Shown here piece by piece: positions 22,657-35,140 of a DNA stretch of 64,000 nucleotides. Below the pieces are notes generated by a model that saw only the letters and a list, made by a program, of their open reading frames with translations, had not been told where the DNA came from and did no database searches. Position numbers and translations under genes: made by a program. The stretch comes from Chrysopilus asiliformis (Eukaryota > Arthropoda > Insecta > Diptera > Rhagionidae). The stretch covers positions 82,419,942 through 82,483,941 of the forward strand of contig OZ035962.1 in assembly GCA_964034945.1 (NCBI GenBank). Direction: 5' to 3'. Within the stretch, counting starts at the first letter, position 1; each line of letters starts with the position of its first letter.

Positions 22657-23144
22657 GCTATATTATGGTATGGAATCGTTTCTATTGTTGTTAGAAGTTA
22701 CTCCAATATTTTGCGATCATATTTTTTTCATTACTCCCTTGATTCGAAAAAGGTTGGTCACCGTTCCTCCAAAGCTTATGTTCTATTGTTGTAAGTATTC
22801 CGCACTGAGAGAATAATGGAACCCTGTGCTAAAAACTAGTTTTTAGAAGTTACACCAATATTATGTAGGACTCAATTCTACAAAAATTTTGTAACCAATC
22901 TTAAGTATTAACTGGTTCATACCCCGGCACTGTTGATGCCAAATTAAGCCAAATTTTGATCTTCAATAGTAATTCGCATGTATTCATGGTTTTTTAATTG
23001 CAGGGGCATTTTATTACTAGTTCCTTGATGTCTCGAATATTTTCAAGCCCTGCTGTTTCAAATTACGGTATCTCACACATATTATATAGGAGAGAGTAGA
23101 ATAACCAATGGAGATAGTGCAACGTTTTGTAGGAAACATTCCTT
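22657..23144. other. stretch without recognised features
   Basis: Nothing assignable. Confidence 0.4.
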
Positions 23145-23650
23145 TTATTAAAAGCTTTTATTTAGTTTGCCTTCGTATCTGTCTGTCTGTTTCTCTCTTT
23201 TTATTATTCCTTTTATTAAAAGCTTTTATTTAGTTTGCTTTCGTATCTGTCTGTCTGTTTCTCGTTTGTCAGGATCAAATCTAGTACCAAATCTAATTTT
23301 GATCCACTTCCACTCATCTGATTGATTTTGCACACACACAATACAATATTTTAACTACTTCGTCCTTGTAAGGATAAGCGGAGGTCCTGTAAGAATCACG
23401 TGATTATCCTTTTGCTCAAATTTCCGAGAAAAATCTCATCTGGTGGTTTTTGGGATCGCTGAATTCGATTTTGAGGTCAAAAGGTCTGTAAAAATAACTT
23501 AAAAGTAAAGATGTATATTCGAAGACTAAAAAATATAAACAAGCGTGGCGACAGACAGACGTCATTTTGGATTTTTGGTCATACTAATTAAATACAAAAT
23601 TACTAAAAAGGACAAAATTAAAAAAATATTGAAAAATTTGAAAAAACCTT
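23145..23650 (+). repeat. dispersed repeat D, most complete copy
   Basis: Block order: TTAAAAGCTTTTATTTAGTT; CTGTCTGTCTGTTTCTC; GATCAAATCTAGTACC; TTTTGATCCACTTCCACTC; TTGTAAGGATAAGCGGAGGT; GATTATCC; then ATTTTGGATTTTTGGTCATA. The first 60 bases are present twice in tandem (about 23150 and 23210). No protein is encoded. Confidence 0.7.
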
Positions 23651-25399
23651 TTATTTAATAAAAATGTGCTAAATAAATAATTTTTATTTTCAATAAAAGC
23701 GACATAAAAAGATATAAAATAAAATAACAAAAAAAATTATTTTAATTAAACAAAAAATTTCCTTGGATGGTGGGTGACTTGTCTAAAATTGAAAACCGAG
23801 CCAAAATTTCTTCAGAGGTTCAAAAGATGTCGGGAGAGGGGGTAAGAAATGAGAAAAACTTTTAACGCTTTATAGGGCAGCTTCATTAAATCTAATTTAC
23901 ACAAAATTTGAAATTCCTTTTGGCCCAACCAAATTATTTTATTTTATTGAAAATTGACTAAAGTTGATAAAAAGAACCAAATTTGCTCTTTTAAATTAAT
24001 GCCCAATGAGCTCTCAGTACACAAATTGTTTTGCAAAAAACGTCCAAAAGTGAAAAATTCAATTTTCTTAAAAAGAGTCGATTAAAGGCGACCTTGAAGA
24101 ATGAATAAGTAGTAGGATAACAGAATAACTGTGAAAATGGAACAGAAGTGAATGTGGCCGAAAAAAGGGATAATGGGACATTTTAAATTCTAATCATGAA
24201 CACGTCTTTGAGATGCATGAAGAGACACATCCAGCACTGAATTGGAACCCTTCTGTGTTTTCTTTAATATTTTTTTAAGGGAAATTTTACATTTATTTTC
24301 TGTTTTGTTGAAAATGTAAAACACGAATAATGGGAAAATTTCCGGAAGTATAACAAGAAAGTGGGAAAACTTTAATTTGCTAACGTGACCGCATCTTTAA
24401 TCTAAAGGTCCATTTGATGGGGGTGTGCGACATTATCGAGTTCGCCCTTTAAGCAACTCGATGTGAATACCAGGCAATAAAAAACTTCAAGCCTAGCCGG
24501 TCATGAAGAACTTTACAACATGGGAAAAGGAAAAAGTCCTTCGTGTATATACAATGAGAAAAACTGGGCAACATAAAAGTGGAAAAAACGGGCTAAAAGC
24601 GCCTCAAGGGATAGACTTCTTATTCGTGACTGTTTTATAGCTATGACACAAGTGCAAAAGTTGTGGAAAATTGCCAGCCGGCGGAAAAATAGTATCGCTT
24701 CTCGGATCGATAGCAAAGGGAAATGTATATAAAAACAGATAAATGACAATTCTGCTGGATAATCGAATATATACGATCAAGTGGAAGTTTATCCAAAGTG
24801 TTTAGCAAGTATTTTATCCCGTTCTCAGTTTTTTGGGAATTCCAACGTTTTGGTATAATTCGATTTCATATAAAGTTACGGTGATAGTTGTTGGGCCTTC
24901 TGTTTATTCGATTGTCAGCAAAATTGCCAATAAACGAAAATCGTTTTCAAGATATTAAAATTCCCGGCGATCCAATTTCAATTTGCGAAATAAATTATGT
25001 GAAGTTTTTTTCGGGTATCCCACGAAAAATTCTTTGCGAATATCGTCTGCTTAAAGTCAGATCCAGCAGGAAACTGTCGACGGCAGGACGAGCCACAGGT
25101 TGTTGAGTCGATTTGAATTAATGAGAGAAGTCTCCACATTTTCAAACTGTGCGCCGATGCTAGATTGAGAGTGAAATTATACGAGAGAGCTTAATTATCA
25201 ACGGATTTTTGGAGAATTCAAGGCAAACATATAAAATTGGGTTAGGGATAGGTAGGTTTTGTAGGCCACCGAAACAAAAGTCATTTATCCAGGATTCCAA
25301 GTCGAATTAAAGGCATTTTCAAGTACGTTTTAAGGATTTTACTAACATTTTTATTAGCGTGGAAAAATTTAATTTCTACATTAAATTCATGCCTGATGA
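23651..25399. other. stretch without supported genes
   Basis: Frames of 78 codons (minus, 24513-24749) and 72 codons (plus, 24888-25106) carry no domain I recognise. A TATATAAAAA box at 24726-24735 is the only promoter-like word, with no convincing initiator or coding region behind it. Confidence 0.4.
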
Positions 25400-26215
25400 A
25401 TTTTTATACTCTATATGAGAATCATATAGTAGTATATTAGATTTAGTATAGCGTATTACTCCAGGGTGTTTGGGACAACAAAAGATTTTGAATTACTCCA
25501 GGGTGTTTGAGATAACAAAAGATTTTGATTTCCGTCCGTCTGCCTGTCCATCTGTCCGTCCGTAAACACCATAACATTAGAAAGGATTGAGCTAGAAACT
25601 TGAAATTTTGTATAGTTACGTTCCTCGTAAATGGCAAAATTGGAACATTCCTTCACCCTCCCCCATACAAACGAAACAGTTTTTTGTAATTTTCTCGAAA
25701 ACGGTGAGTGATATTGAAAAATTTCTGGTGGTGAAATGTGTTTAGAATAGGATTTTACATATCGCGTCCATACATCAAAATCCGGTCGGACCACTGCTTC
25801 CCCCCTCTCCCATACAGATGGAATATTTTTTTCCTGTTTCCTCGAAAACTGTGCAACGTATCGAAAAATGTGTGAATGTGAAATGTGTTTAGAATATGAT
25901 TATACATAACGTACGTATACATCAAAGTCCAGTGGAACCACTCCTTCTCCCCTCCCCCATACAAATTTAATACTTTTTTTTCTATTTTCTCGAAAACGGC
26001 GAGTCGTATTGAAAAATTTATAAAGGTAAAATCTCTTTAGAATATGATTTTACATAGCCGTTCCATACATCAAAATCCAATCGGACCACTCCTTTCCCCC
26101 CTCTTCTACAAATGGATGTTTTGAAACAAACATTTTGCCTGTCATCATATAGGGTATTTTAAAATTGGACCCTGGGAAGTGTAGCTTTTCTTATGTTTTT
26201 GTAGCTTTTCTTACG
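25400..26215 (+). repeat. dispersed repeat B, longest copy
   Basis: Starts TTTTTATACTCTATATGAG and ATATTAGATTTAG, then a duplicated CTCCAGGGTGTTTG phrase, CCGTCCGTCTGCCTGTCC units and GATTGAGCTAGAAACTTG. Four tandem units of 146-149 bp follow (starts near 25642, 25788, 25934 and 26083). The tail ends TGTAGCTTTTCTTATG. The GAGCTAGAAACTTG block is shared with repeat A. Confidence 0.82.
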
Positions 26216-27735
26216 TAACTTCTACATACGGCAAAAACTTTTTGGATCCAAATGACTATAATTAACAAAGAATTAAATTAGCGAGCTTACTCTCCAAATA
26301 TGCACTTTCTAGAAAATAAATGACATGAATTGCATGCTTCACACGATGTTATTTAACAAGAGAATAACAGCATGTTTCTGTTTAACTTAGAAAACAAATA
26401 GCTTAAGTGCACAATTTACGATAATAATATTTAGTTTATATTGGAAGAATTATGAAGAAAATTTTTTTAATTAGTTTACCTAACACTGAGTTTAAAAGTT
26501 CTTTCAAGCCAGAATTTCTATAAAAGATGGAAACAAGTTCATTAAGAAGGAATTATTTTTCATAATCATGTTTTTTTTAATGGCATTGACTTGAACACAA
26601 AATTGTTAATTTAGATATTCGGGTATAAATTCTTGAAATTCATTTCAAATATTAAAATTCAATCTTATTGTAATTCAAGAATTTCAAATTATCCACCAGA
26701 TTTAAAGTCTACGCTATACAGAAATTATTTCAAAGGAGCTTTCCTCATAATTACATTCAACAAGTAAATCGCTATGATGTGACCTTCGTCTGTTGGATAA
26801 TTTCTGATTACCTTCGTCTTATCAAATGGATTTATCTCCTTTGAAATGGATTATTATGGTGTTGACATTAGAAATTTCGTAGTTAATTTTCAAGAACTTT
26901 GCGTTTGTGTTTGCTTAGGTCTACAGTTTAAAAGCCAATCCAACACCGAAACTAATGTAAGGTTGAAAATTATTTTCAATTAAGCGTAATTCTGCACAAT
27001 TTTAGTCCGTTTTGTTGAACTTGTGCTCTCTTTGGGACATACACTTGTGATCATAGATTTTTATCTTCCAGACAACCTGAAAGGATACTAATGAGATTGT
27101 ACTTAGGATTTTACTATAATGTACACACCTTGATGCAGTTTCTTAATTAAAAACAATGTGTCTAGTAAGCAGTTATGGGACAATGTTTTCTTTACAAAGA
27201 AAACTTTGCTTGTTACAAACTATATTGGAGAAATCCTGTCAGGTGATTTGTTGAGCTGTGAGGATTTAATTGCCACAAGACTTTTACTTGGTTTTCTTAA
27301 CTGGCTAAATGTTGGAAAGCCGTTTCAGTGCAAAAACAATACAGCAACGAGTATTCACTGGTAATGGATGCCGTCACTGTCACATCGACTGGTAAATAAA
27401 TTATTATCCTGTGGACCGTTGAATCTGTTCTATTCCAGATAAAATATTCTACTAAATTGGTTTTACGGAAAGCAATAAAAATTGTTGCGATTTTTCTTGA
27501 CGTTTGGTTCGATTGCGACGAAGGATTTATAACTCAATTATCTGTGAATTGTGACCAGTAAACAAAGAGTTCATCGAACAATGGAAGTTCTGCTTTAAGA
27601 AATCACAATGAAGGATTAAACGAAATATTCAAAATCGCAATCAAATAAAATGGTTTATTTAATATAGGAATTTTGTTCATTTTTAATTTCGAATGGTTTC
27701 CAGATGGCCAATAAGCCCTAAAAACTTTTATAGTA
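26216..27735. other. stretch without supported genes
   Basis: The longest frame is 68 codons (27158-27364, starting at a non-ATG codon), with no recognised domain. No inverted or tandem repeats stand out. Confidence 0.4.
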
Positions 27736-28661
27736 GGGTAAGTCACGGAGAGATGCCCCACTGGGATAGATGCCTCACTGTTAAAAACTGGTACTTAACG
27801 AAACAAAACGTAACATGTCACATTCTACATATGAAGTGTTTGCTCAATTAAACTTCAGAGCGTTGTTAAAATTCGCGAAAGTCGGACGTGTTGTGGGATA
27901 ATTGGCGCATTTTTGTTTTCGAACAAGGGAAAACTCCGAAAAATTATTTTGAGCTGCACAAAAACTCTTGGAACTTTTGCTTAAAGAAGTATGTATATAT
28001 ATTTATCCACACTTAATTTATTAAATAATTGGCGCATCTATCCGATATGAAAAGGATAGACGCCTTCTTTTTTAAAGGGATAGTTGACCTTAGGGTAAAT
28101 TAACTCTAGGTAATAACATATACCTATTTGCTTTCCCACATTCATTGAAAATACTTATTTATTATAGGTAAACATCCCATCCTTGGATTCGAAAATGAAA
28201 AACGGCTCGTGCGTCATATTCAGAAATTAGAGGCCGTTGGATTTCCTCCCGAAAGACACTGAATTTTGTTATTTTTTTCTTTATTATTTAATTAAATTTT
28301 TTTATATTGCAGTATGTGTATATTGGATAGACATATATGTATGTAAATGAATTAAAATGTATAATAAAATTTTGTTATAACTTAATAAAACGTTTTTTTT
28401 TCCTCAAAGGCATCTATCCCACATGCACATTTATCATGTTGGGCGTCTATCCCATAGGTTGGGCATCTATCCCAAAAAGTAGGGACTGACAAAAACATTT
28501 TTATCATAATAAAAAGAAAACATAATGTAAGTTTTTTTTCGCTAAAATTGTTGATAAATGTTAAGACTAATATTTAAAAATAAAATAAAAACCGAAAATG
28601 CCTTTCTTCATTGTGAAATATGGCAAAGTCAAAATGTGGGGCATCTCTCCGTGAGTTACCC
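27736..28661 (+). mobile_element. pogo-like non-autonomous transposon
   Basis: The terminal repeats (GGGTAAGTCACGGAGAGATG and, at the right, its complement with one mismatch) continue through CCCCAC and are flanked by TA (27734-27735 and 28662-28663). A coding relic of a CENP-B/pogo-type helix-turn-helix lies inside. At 926 bp it is too short for a complete transposase. Confidence 0.75.
28167..28262 (+). pseudogene. helix-turn-helix relic of a pogo/CENP-B-type protein
   Basis: After the acceptor-like TTTATTATAG ending at 28167 the frame reads HPILGFENEKRLVRHIQKLE and then AVGFPPERH before a stop at 28260-28262. The LGxExExxLVxHIxxLExxGFP pattern is that of the DNA-binding region in pogo-family transposases and jerky/CENP-B-type proteins. 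About 30 residues survive and no catalytic part is present. Confidence 0.55.
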
Positions 28662-28849
28662 TATAGCCAACAGTCATTTTTAATACTTCCAATTCGGTAA
28701 TTTGATATTTCTGATTTTGAATATGATATTATTTTGCTCGAATTGACTGTAAATTTTGGAAAAATAAATTTCGGTTTTCGAAAGAAACTGGCAAAAAGTA
28801 TGAATTTACCTGTGTAGGAACACTAAATTTGAGTTCCTCTTTCATTTCT

Positions 28850-29148
28850 TAGGCCCCGTTCCTTTTTCATTTTTTTTTACAATCGATTTTTTCTTGAATT
28901 TCCCCGCGTTTTCAATCAGAATTTAATCCATGAATTTTATTTATCTTTCGTAGAATAAATTCCCTTAACAAAAACTTGTCAAAATTTGAATTGATTCCTA
29001 CAGATTTATATAAAAAAAATCGAGTTCGGGCGTCTTTCATGAAAAAATTCCGAGGTTTTGTGTCGTAGTGTAAACGGATGTGAAACGCAAGTTGAGTGTC
29101 GTAGAGTAAAATATGCGGAATATAGTGTCAGATGTAAACGACGCCTTA
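28850..29148. mobile_element. candidate MITE, family G
   Basis: Left end TTAGGCCCCGTT and right end GTAAACGACGCCTTAA are imperfect inverted copies. The end sequence with the following TTTTTTCTTGAATT phrase matches the complement of 61250-61294. No coding frame. Confidence 0.45.
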
Positions 29149-30121
29149 AACAGAAAAAGGATGGCGCCACAGGCTCTAACAGCTTTTGAGTGTCTGCGCC
29201 CTGAGACGGCTGCTCTTTCAGCTTGAGGCAACTTCTGGTGCTGTATGGATTATTCTTTAAAGAAACTTATCTTCCATTGAAATTCACCGCACCCACCCCT
29301 CCAGTTAATATAAGTAAAGATAGGCAAAAGATTGGGAGTTCACGCAGAACTGAGTGGGGAGAAAATTTTCACAAAAAACAACCTGTCTAAAATTCTACTT
29401 TTTTACCCCCCCCCCCCCCCCCAAAGTTTTGTTACGGCTTTTATTAAAATATGGGTTGTTTTTTGTGAAAATTTTACTTTCCATGTTACTAGAGCTCTTG
29501 GAGCAAAATTTGCTCCCCAATAACCCCACCCTATGTTACGGATTGCAATGTATCGACATAAATTCTTTTCCGAATTTTTAAAAATTGCCTTTAATAAAAT
29601 AAAACTTTTAAAATTGTCTGATGTGATGATGTTTTATAACCGTTGAATGAATAAATTAAAATAAAAACTTTTTTATCCTTTCGGCAGTTTATTAAGTTTT
29701 ACTAAATCATAAAAGTAACCAAAAATTGTCACATGCCGGTTGCACGGCGGTCACACAATTTGCACGACGGTCACGTTGCTGCAACGGTTAAGCAACGGTT
29801 AAGATACAGTTTTTGCCCAGATTTTTTGTATCTATAGTTACAAAGTTACGGTTCCACTGCGTCAATATAAACTTATATTTGAGGTGTACATCAGAAAACA
29901 CTGTAAGCATGATATCCTTGGTATTTACACTTCGATACCACTGTTTGTAAGTGAATTACAGACAAGCACGGTAAAAACAACGAAAAACAACAACAAATTT
30001 TCGACTGGTCACAAAGTTACCAATTTGCAACGGTTTCATTGTAACCAGTCACAAAACAACCGTCACAGAAACGGATTTACCACCGACACTTTGCGACCAG
30101 GGTCATATTGTAACTTAACGC
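29149..30121. other. stretch with a C homopolymer and GGTCAC-rich end
   Basis: A run of at least 15 C lies at about 29407-29422. From 29740 to 30120 short phrases such as GCACGGCGGTCAC, CAACGGTTAAG and CCAGTCACAAA recur in both orientations, suggesting an old inverted-repeat element. No ends could be fixed and no gene is supported. Confidence 0.4.
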
Positions 30122-30604
30122 GGTCCCTAGACGTACAATATTATTGTGCAATATATTGTACAATATTATTGACATGCCCCTAGAGGATGCAATATTATTG
30201 CACAATAAATCATTTTACGTTTGATTCGTGAGCAGTCAACATGTCTCTAAATGACATTGAAGCTAGTTGTGTAGCCATTGCACTGGCTTTGAACTTCAAA
30301 AAAAGAGTTTAAAAAAAAGCTCAGATGGATGAAGGAGTGGTTAAAAAAAGAAGTACACATAAACATTTGTTGAATGACTTAAAAAAAAGCCATGGTTAGG
30401 TGTACTCTCAGCGATATTTCATACGATACTGAGCCAATATTGTGTAATATCGCCCTCAGACTATACAATAAAATCTTAGTGTGCAATAAAAATCAAACCG
30501 ATTTTGATTCCTTCAATATTGCACAACCTATCAATATTACCCCTAGACGGTCAATATATTGCACAATATTGAAATATTGCACAATAATATTGTGCGTCTA
30601 GGGG
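30122..30604 (+). mobile_element. palindrome-rich non-autonomous element with Harbinger-type relic
   Basis: The ends GGTCCCTAGACG (left) and CGTCTAGGGGCC (right) are inverted copies. Just inside each lie palindromic strings of ACAATATTATTGTGCAATAT. ACTTAA occurs in the flank on both sides (30113-30118 and 30607-30612). Inside are residues resembling the N-terminus of PIF/Harbinger transposases. Confidence 0.6.
30241..30395 (+). pseudogene. frameshifted Harbinger-like transposase N-terminus
   Basis: ATG at 30241 opens MSLNDIEASCVAIALALNFK. After a frame change in an A-run (30300-30318) the reading is RWMKEWLKKRSTHKHLLNDL. An ALAL segment followed by basic residues and RWMKEWL-type residues is typical of the start of ALP1-like/Harbinger transposases. 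The catalytic domain is absent. The match is from memory of the family and is short. Confidence 0.45.
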
Positions 30605-30612
30605 CCACTTAA

Positions 30613-33018
30613 GTTGCAAGCTTGGGTAGGCTTTAAAAAAAACCCCAGTTACAGTTCCAATATAAAAAATAAAATACTGTGAAAATGAAAAGTTTGTTGG
30701 ATAACTTTTAAATTGAATTTCAAATTTCGGGGACAACTTAATTTAAAATGAGTTTGTTACAAAGTTTATAATAACACCAAAAGTTATGGTTAAAAGCATG
30801 AAAACGACAACATCAGTCACATGTGGTGAGGCTATTATCCTTAATTTTTTTCCACTTGTAAGTATATAAGGTCACCATTATTGTCATCATTTTTGGGAAA
30901 ATCTTTATGGTCAATATTTGCAGTTTGTGTTTGCTTGATCTTCTACAGTGAAAAATTGTTGTATAATGTAAGAAACTATCTTCCAATTTTACTTTAAACC
31001 ACTGAGTATCTCGATATTAAAGACAGCAGTTGGCTTGCTTTCAAACCAGAAGATAAAAAATAGTCTGGAAAATTTCTCCCCTAAGGACAGTTTAGGGCGA
31101 ATTTGTCTGTTTTCCGGTGCTTGACTTTGTACACGGTTGCCGAAAATCGATTTGAAACAGAGAGAGATATAAAAAAAGATATCCACAAGTGGCATTTGAG
31201 GGAAAAAATCAGATATAGTTTGTGGTTGGCAGAAGCGACGCGTCACAATAAACAATCTAATACTTTTCTGCATGCTCTATGAAAAGTTTTGTGAGTTAGG
31301 TATGTATCAAATCGTTCCAACCAGCTTCAAAAAAGAAAAACTGATAATCCAAACACTGGGGTTGATGTGTGAAATTTTCTTCAACATTACAGTAACTGGG
31401 ATTTAATGCATCTACTAAAATTAGCAATTCAAATTTAACTGAACAATTTTTCTAAAGAATTTTTCGCCGGCGATATTTTTTGCTATTTCTATTTTTTAAT
31501 ATTACATATTTTTTTCATTTTGGGGTAATATGAAGGGTCGCTTACTTTTTATCCGTCACTTTGTCACATTATAGTGCCTTTTCACGTCAAGTTAAAATAT
31601 CTCAAAGTCCTAGCGAATATTTCAAATGTACGCTTTAGATCAAATTGCTTTCCTTTTCATAATTTTCTTGATATAGAAAATGTGGGCTATACATTTTCCG
31701 GCTTTTCCCATGAAGTCCTTGAAGAAAATGAAAAAAAAAACATAGGCGAGTATGAATAATTTTGTCTGTCTAAGATTTTTGAAGAAATATTTTTTATGGA
31801 CATTTTTACAAATTTTCAGTCAAATTTTAATAAAACTTTCTCAAGAGTCAGGACAGATAATTGAAAATAGCTTTTTTTGAAATTTTAACATACATATGTA
31901 GGTATTCAAATTTTGTCTTAGCATGTTGCGTTAAAAGAATTAAAAATGTTTCCTTAATTTATGTAATATCGATAAGAAATGGAAAAAAAAACACAAGAGA
32001 CCAGTTGAAGATAATCTTTTTTTTTAAGAAATCATTAGTATTCATTCTCTGTAAACTAAAATAAAAAACTGTTAATCGACTTGACTGTTTATTTATGCTA
32101 ATTGTAAGTACAGCATTATTATTCAGGCAAAACTTAATAAAATCAAAGAAAGGCGAATATTCAAAATGAAATGCGAATTTACATAATCCTTTCTTCACTT
32201 TAGTTTTTCGTGGAATCTCAGATTTTGACGTCCCAGAATTCTCTCAAAACTTAAGTATTACTTTTCTTTCGTTGCCTTGCTTTTGTCTTGAGCTGTTTTG
32301 TCTGCGACTAATTTAATTTTTTTTTCTTCAAATTTCGCCTCTATTTTGTAATACTAGTTCCAGTGAATTATTATTTGTCACTCTTACGAAAAGCTCAGCT
32401 AAAGAACACCATACCAGGTACAGGTTATCCTTATGAGAGTTAATTTTGTTCTTAGATTTCCTGAGAAAATCACTTGAATTGTATGAAGGCGTGTGGTAAG
32501 TGGAACAAACAGTTTTAATTATTCACATCATTAATTAGTGACTGAGACTAATATGCTGAGTCCTAAAAGCTTCCCTTGAAATTGAAACAATTTGTGGCCT
32601 TAAACTTGATATTAGACAAATTCTATTGTTAGGAAATTACGTTTTCTTTACCTGGGGCTATGTGATTGCGGTTTATTTGGACATATTATTTGAATTCAGC
32701 TATTTCGCCATTTGTAAAATGAATTACAATCAACCACATATGTAAATTTGTTTACATTTCAATTACATGTGCGGTGACCATCCGTTCAGTATAATGCAGG
32801 ACAGTACTATATTTGAAGGTTTTGTTCCATGTGGGAATGCCTACTTCACCAAATTACTGTTCTGGGAGACGACAAAAAACAAAAGTTACCAACGACAAGA
32901 ATGAATGACAAATTGAGAAAACTATTCGATTGTGAAAAGCCGTGAATTACTAAAGACGGATTTTAAGAAACAGTAATAATTGTAAAATGTGTTTGCTTTG
33001 ATGGATAAACTTCCAAAT
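30613..33018. other. AT-rich stretch without recognised features
   Basis: Frames up to 94 codons (minus, 30989-31273) show no recognisable domain or credible splice context. No repeat structure with clear ends was found. Confidence 0.4.
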
Positions 33019-33085
33019 TTCAGTTGCGATCCACACAAAACTTTCTTCTAAAATATTTAGTTTCGGGAAAATATGTGAAAAGTAT
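33019..33085 (+). repeat. dispersed repeat F, 5' fragment
   Basis: CAGTTGCGATCCACACAAAA to TTTCGGGAAAATATGTGAAA matches the start of repeat F at 9977-10040. The homology then stops. Confidence 0.6.
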
Positions 33086-34339
33086 TGTGGTGCACTCATG
33101 TAGGGAGAAATTAAGAAAATTCTGGAATTCAAATTCAACAAAAAAAAAAAAAAAAAAAAAACCATTTGTTGTACTAGGGCAGGAATTGTTCAAATGCTCA
33201 ATTAAATCCGCTATTTGTTTGAACATTTGCATCCATTTACCCGATAGCTATAGGAATTTTGGTCAAAACGAAATAGACAAAAAAATAATAAAATATTTTA
33301 TGACCATTTGTCCAATTGTCCAAAGTAGCAGATTTGAATGTTAAGCCAAGTACAAATAACAGAACAATATCTGCAAATGTCAGCAAAGGGAATTTTAGCT
33401 GCACATTTCTAGTTTGAACCTCGAGCACTAAGTATGCGAGATCGGGGGATGGCATTATCGGTTAATTTAATAATATTTTAGATGATTCAAAGGTGATTTA
33501 AAAGTGAAGTTTTAAGATCATATAAAACCTAACTAATGTATTTCGGCAGATTTTTCTTTTGACGCTGTTTGTCGAGAATTTGGAAAAAGGGTGTTTTCAC
33601 GACGAAAAGAAATTCTATTTCGGGCTCGGAGTAGCGCCAATTTTCTTAGCGCACGAGGGAAAGTTGGAAACAAGAAAATCCGACAAACAGCGCGATATTC
33701 CAACTCCTTCGACATATTTGATCATCTAGTGCTAAAAATTATAAGAAAAGCTAAACGTGGAGAAAACGTGATCATTTCATTTGGAGAGTGTCTTCAATAT
33801 TGGTCAAGGCGATAAACTCCCCGAACCTAAGGATCATCCCTCTGCAAAAGGGCCTTCGAAATTAGAAATTGTGCATAAGAAGAATTCCTTTTGACGATAA
33901 GACGATAGGTTCGAGCTAAACAGCGTTACTTGTGAGAGCAACTACTGAAAACTTAATTTCTCGGCGAATATACCTTGGCGTTTCATCTAGAGTCAATCAA
34001 TACTTAAGATAAATGTGTTTTTTTAGTTTAAATTGTTTTCATTGTAATTGCCACAAAAGTTTGTAAAGTGGTCCGCCGTTAAGGAACGCAAAGATTTAAT
34101 TTTTTTTGCTGATTTAGTTCACATGCATAATTATATTTATTTAGAACTTTACAGCTAAAGAAAAGTGAAACTAAAGAAAAATAATAGTAGAACTCGCCGT
34201 GGGATGTGCACATCACCAGCAGCTGAGAAGATAATAGAATAAACAAAAGAAAAGTAAGTTAATTTCCAATTTTTATATTATGCATGGTGCTAAAAATTTA
34301 CTGAACTCGTATACGGTAAATTCAATCGCGGAATTTACA
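33086..34339. other. stretch without supported genes
   Basis: Includes a long A-run (about 33141-33161). A 74-codon plus-strand frame at 33591-33815 lacks a recognised domain. Part of this stretch could belong to the gypsy LTR, whose left boundary is not known. Confidence 0.4.
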
Positions 34340-34348
34340 TATATAAAG
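34340..34348 (+). promoter_or_regulatory. candidate LTR TATA box
   Basis: TATATAAAG about 790 bases upstream of the primer binding site. No initiator was identified with confidence. Confidence 0.3.
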
Positions 34349-35124
34349 AGGAACAAAAGTGATAAATTGAGCTTAACTCTAAAAACAACTTATCTAAAGT
34401 AAATGAAAATATATGCGCAAATATAACAAAGCCGATCAATTTTCTAATTTTGTGGCGAATTTAGGCTGTCTTAGAACAGATAGTTTTCAATCAGAAGATT
34501 AGAGTATAGAGACATTAAAAAGTTTAATTTAATAGAATTAGTCTCTGTTATTAAAGATAAATATTAGCAGCAAATATTTATTTTGTTAATTATGATCACT
34601 AATCAATAAATATTGTCCATTAAGTAAATTTTATTAAATCAAAGTGAGTGTCCCAAATATCCCAATCGCCTCGTCTTTTCTCACCTACAACTTACCTTGA
34701 TCACGAGATGAAGATGGTACGAACAACCGGGGAAAATTTCTATAATCTGAAACTGATCGCCATGTTGGTTTAGAAAACTCGAGAGAGGGTTGGACGATGG
34801 ACGGAAGAATCGGTTATGGGTGATAAAGCAAATGTAATTTTTTTGTCGCGGATTAATTTTTAAGTTATTAGTGATGTAGCACAGAGATTCGTTATGGTGT
34901 CCACCGCGGATCTGCCCAGCAAGGACCCACCCATCCGACGAGCAAAAGCCTGGCTGAAAAATATGTGCTAGTGCTGGCAGGGAAGCGGTCAGATCGGGGC
35001 GCTCGTGTGCCATCGCAACGAAAAGCATGCCCCAAATAATAAATTTATCTGTTTATGTAGAATTACCAAAGTCTGATAAGGACAATAGTGTGGCAAGAGA
35101 CCTTTCGCCACCTATTACATAACA
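34340..35124 (+). repeat. putative 5' LTR of the gypsy element (3' boundary only)
   Basis: The primer binding site at 35128 places the LTR end just upstream, near AACA at 35121-35124. A TATATAAAG box at 34340-34348 and an AATAAA signal at 35038-35043 fit promoter and polyadenylation roles in an LTR. No second LTR lies in the window, so the left end and length cannot be determined. The start given is the TATA box, not a boundary. Confidence 0.4.
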
Positions 35125-35127
35125 GAT

Positions 35128-35140
35128 TGGCGCCCAACGT
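35128..35140 (+). promoter_or_regulatory. retrotransposon primer binding site
   Basis: TGGCGCCCAACGT begins three bases after the probable LTR end. TGGCGCC is complementary to the 3' end of lysine tRNA used as primer by many retroelements. It lies about 970 bases upstream of the gag start. Confidence 0.75.

Noticed and set aside
24726..24735. TATATAAAAA as a promoter
   Set aside because: A single AT-rich word in AT-rich DNA, with no initiator or supported coding region after it.
33591..33815. 74-codon plus-strand frame as a possible exon
   Set aside because: Composition is not obviously random, but there is no recognisable family and no splice signal that decides it.
34681..35028. 115-codon minus-strand frame upstream of gag
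   Set aside because: It is antisense within the probable LTR and shows no recognisable domain.
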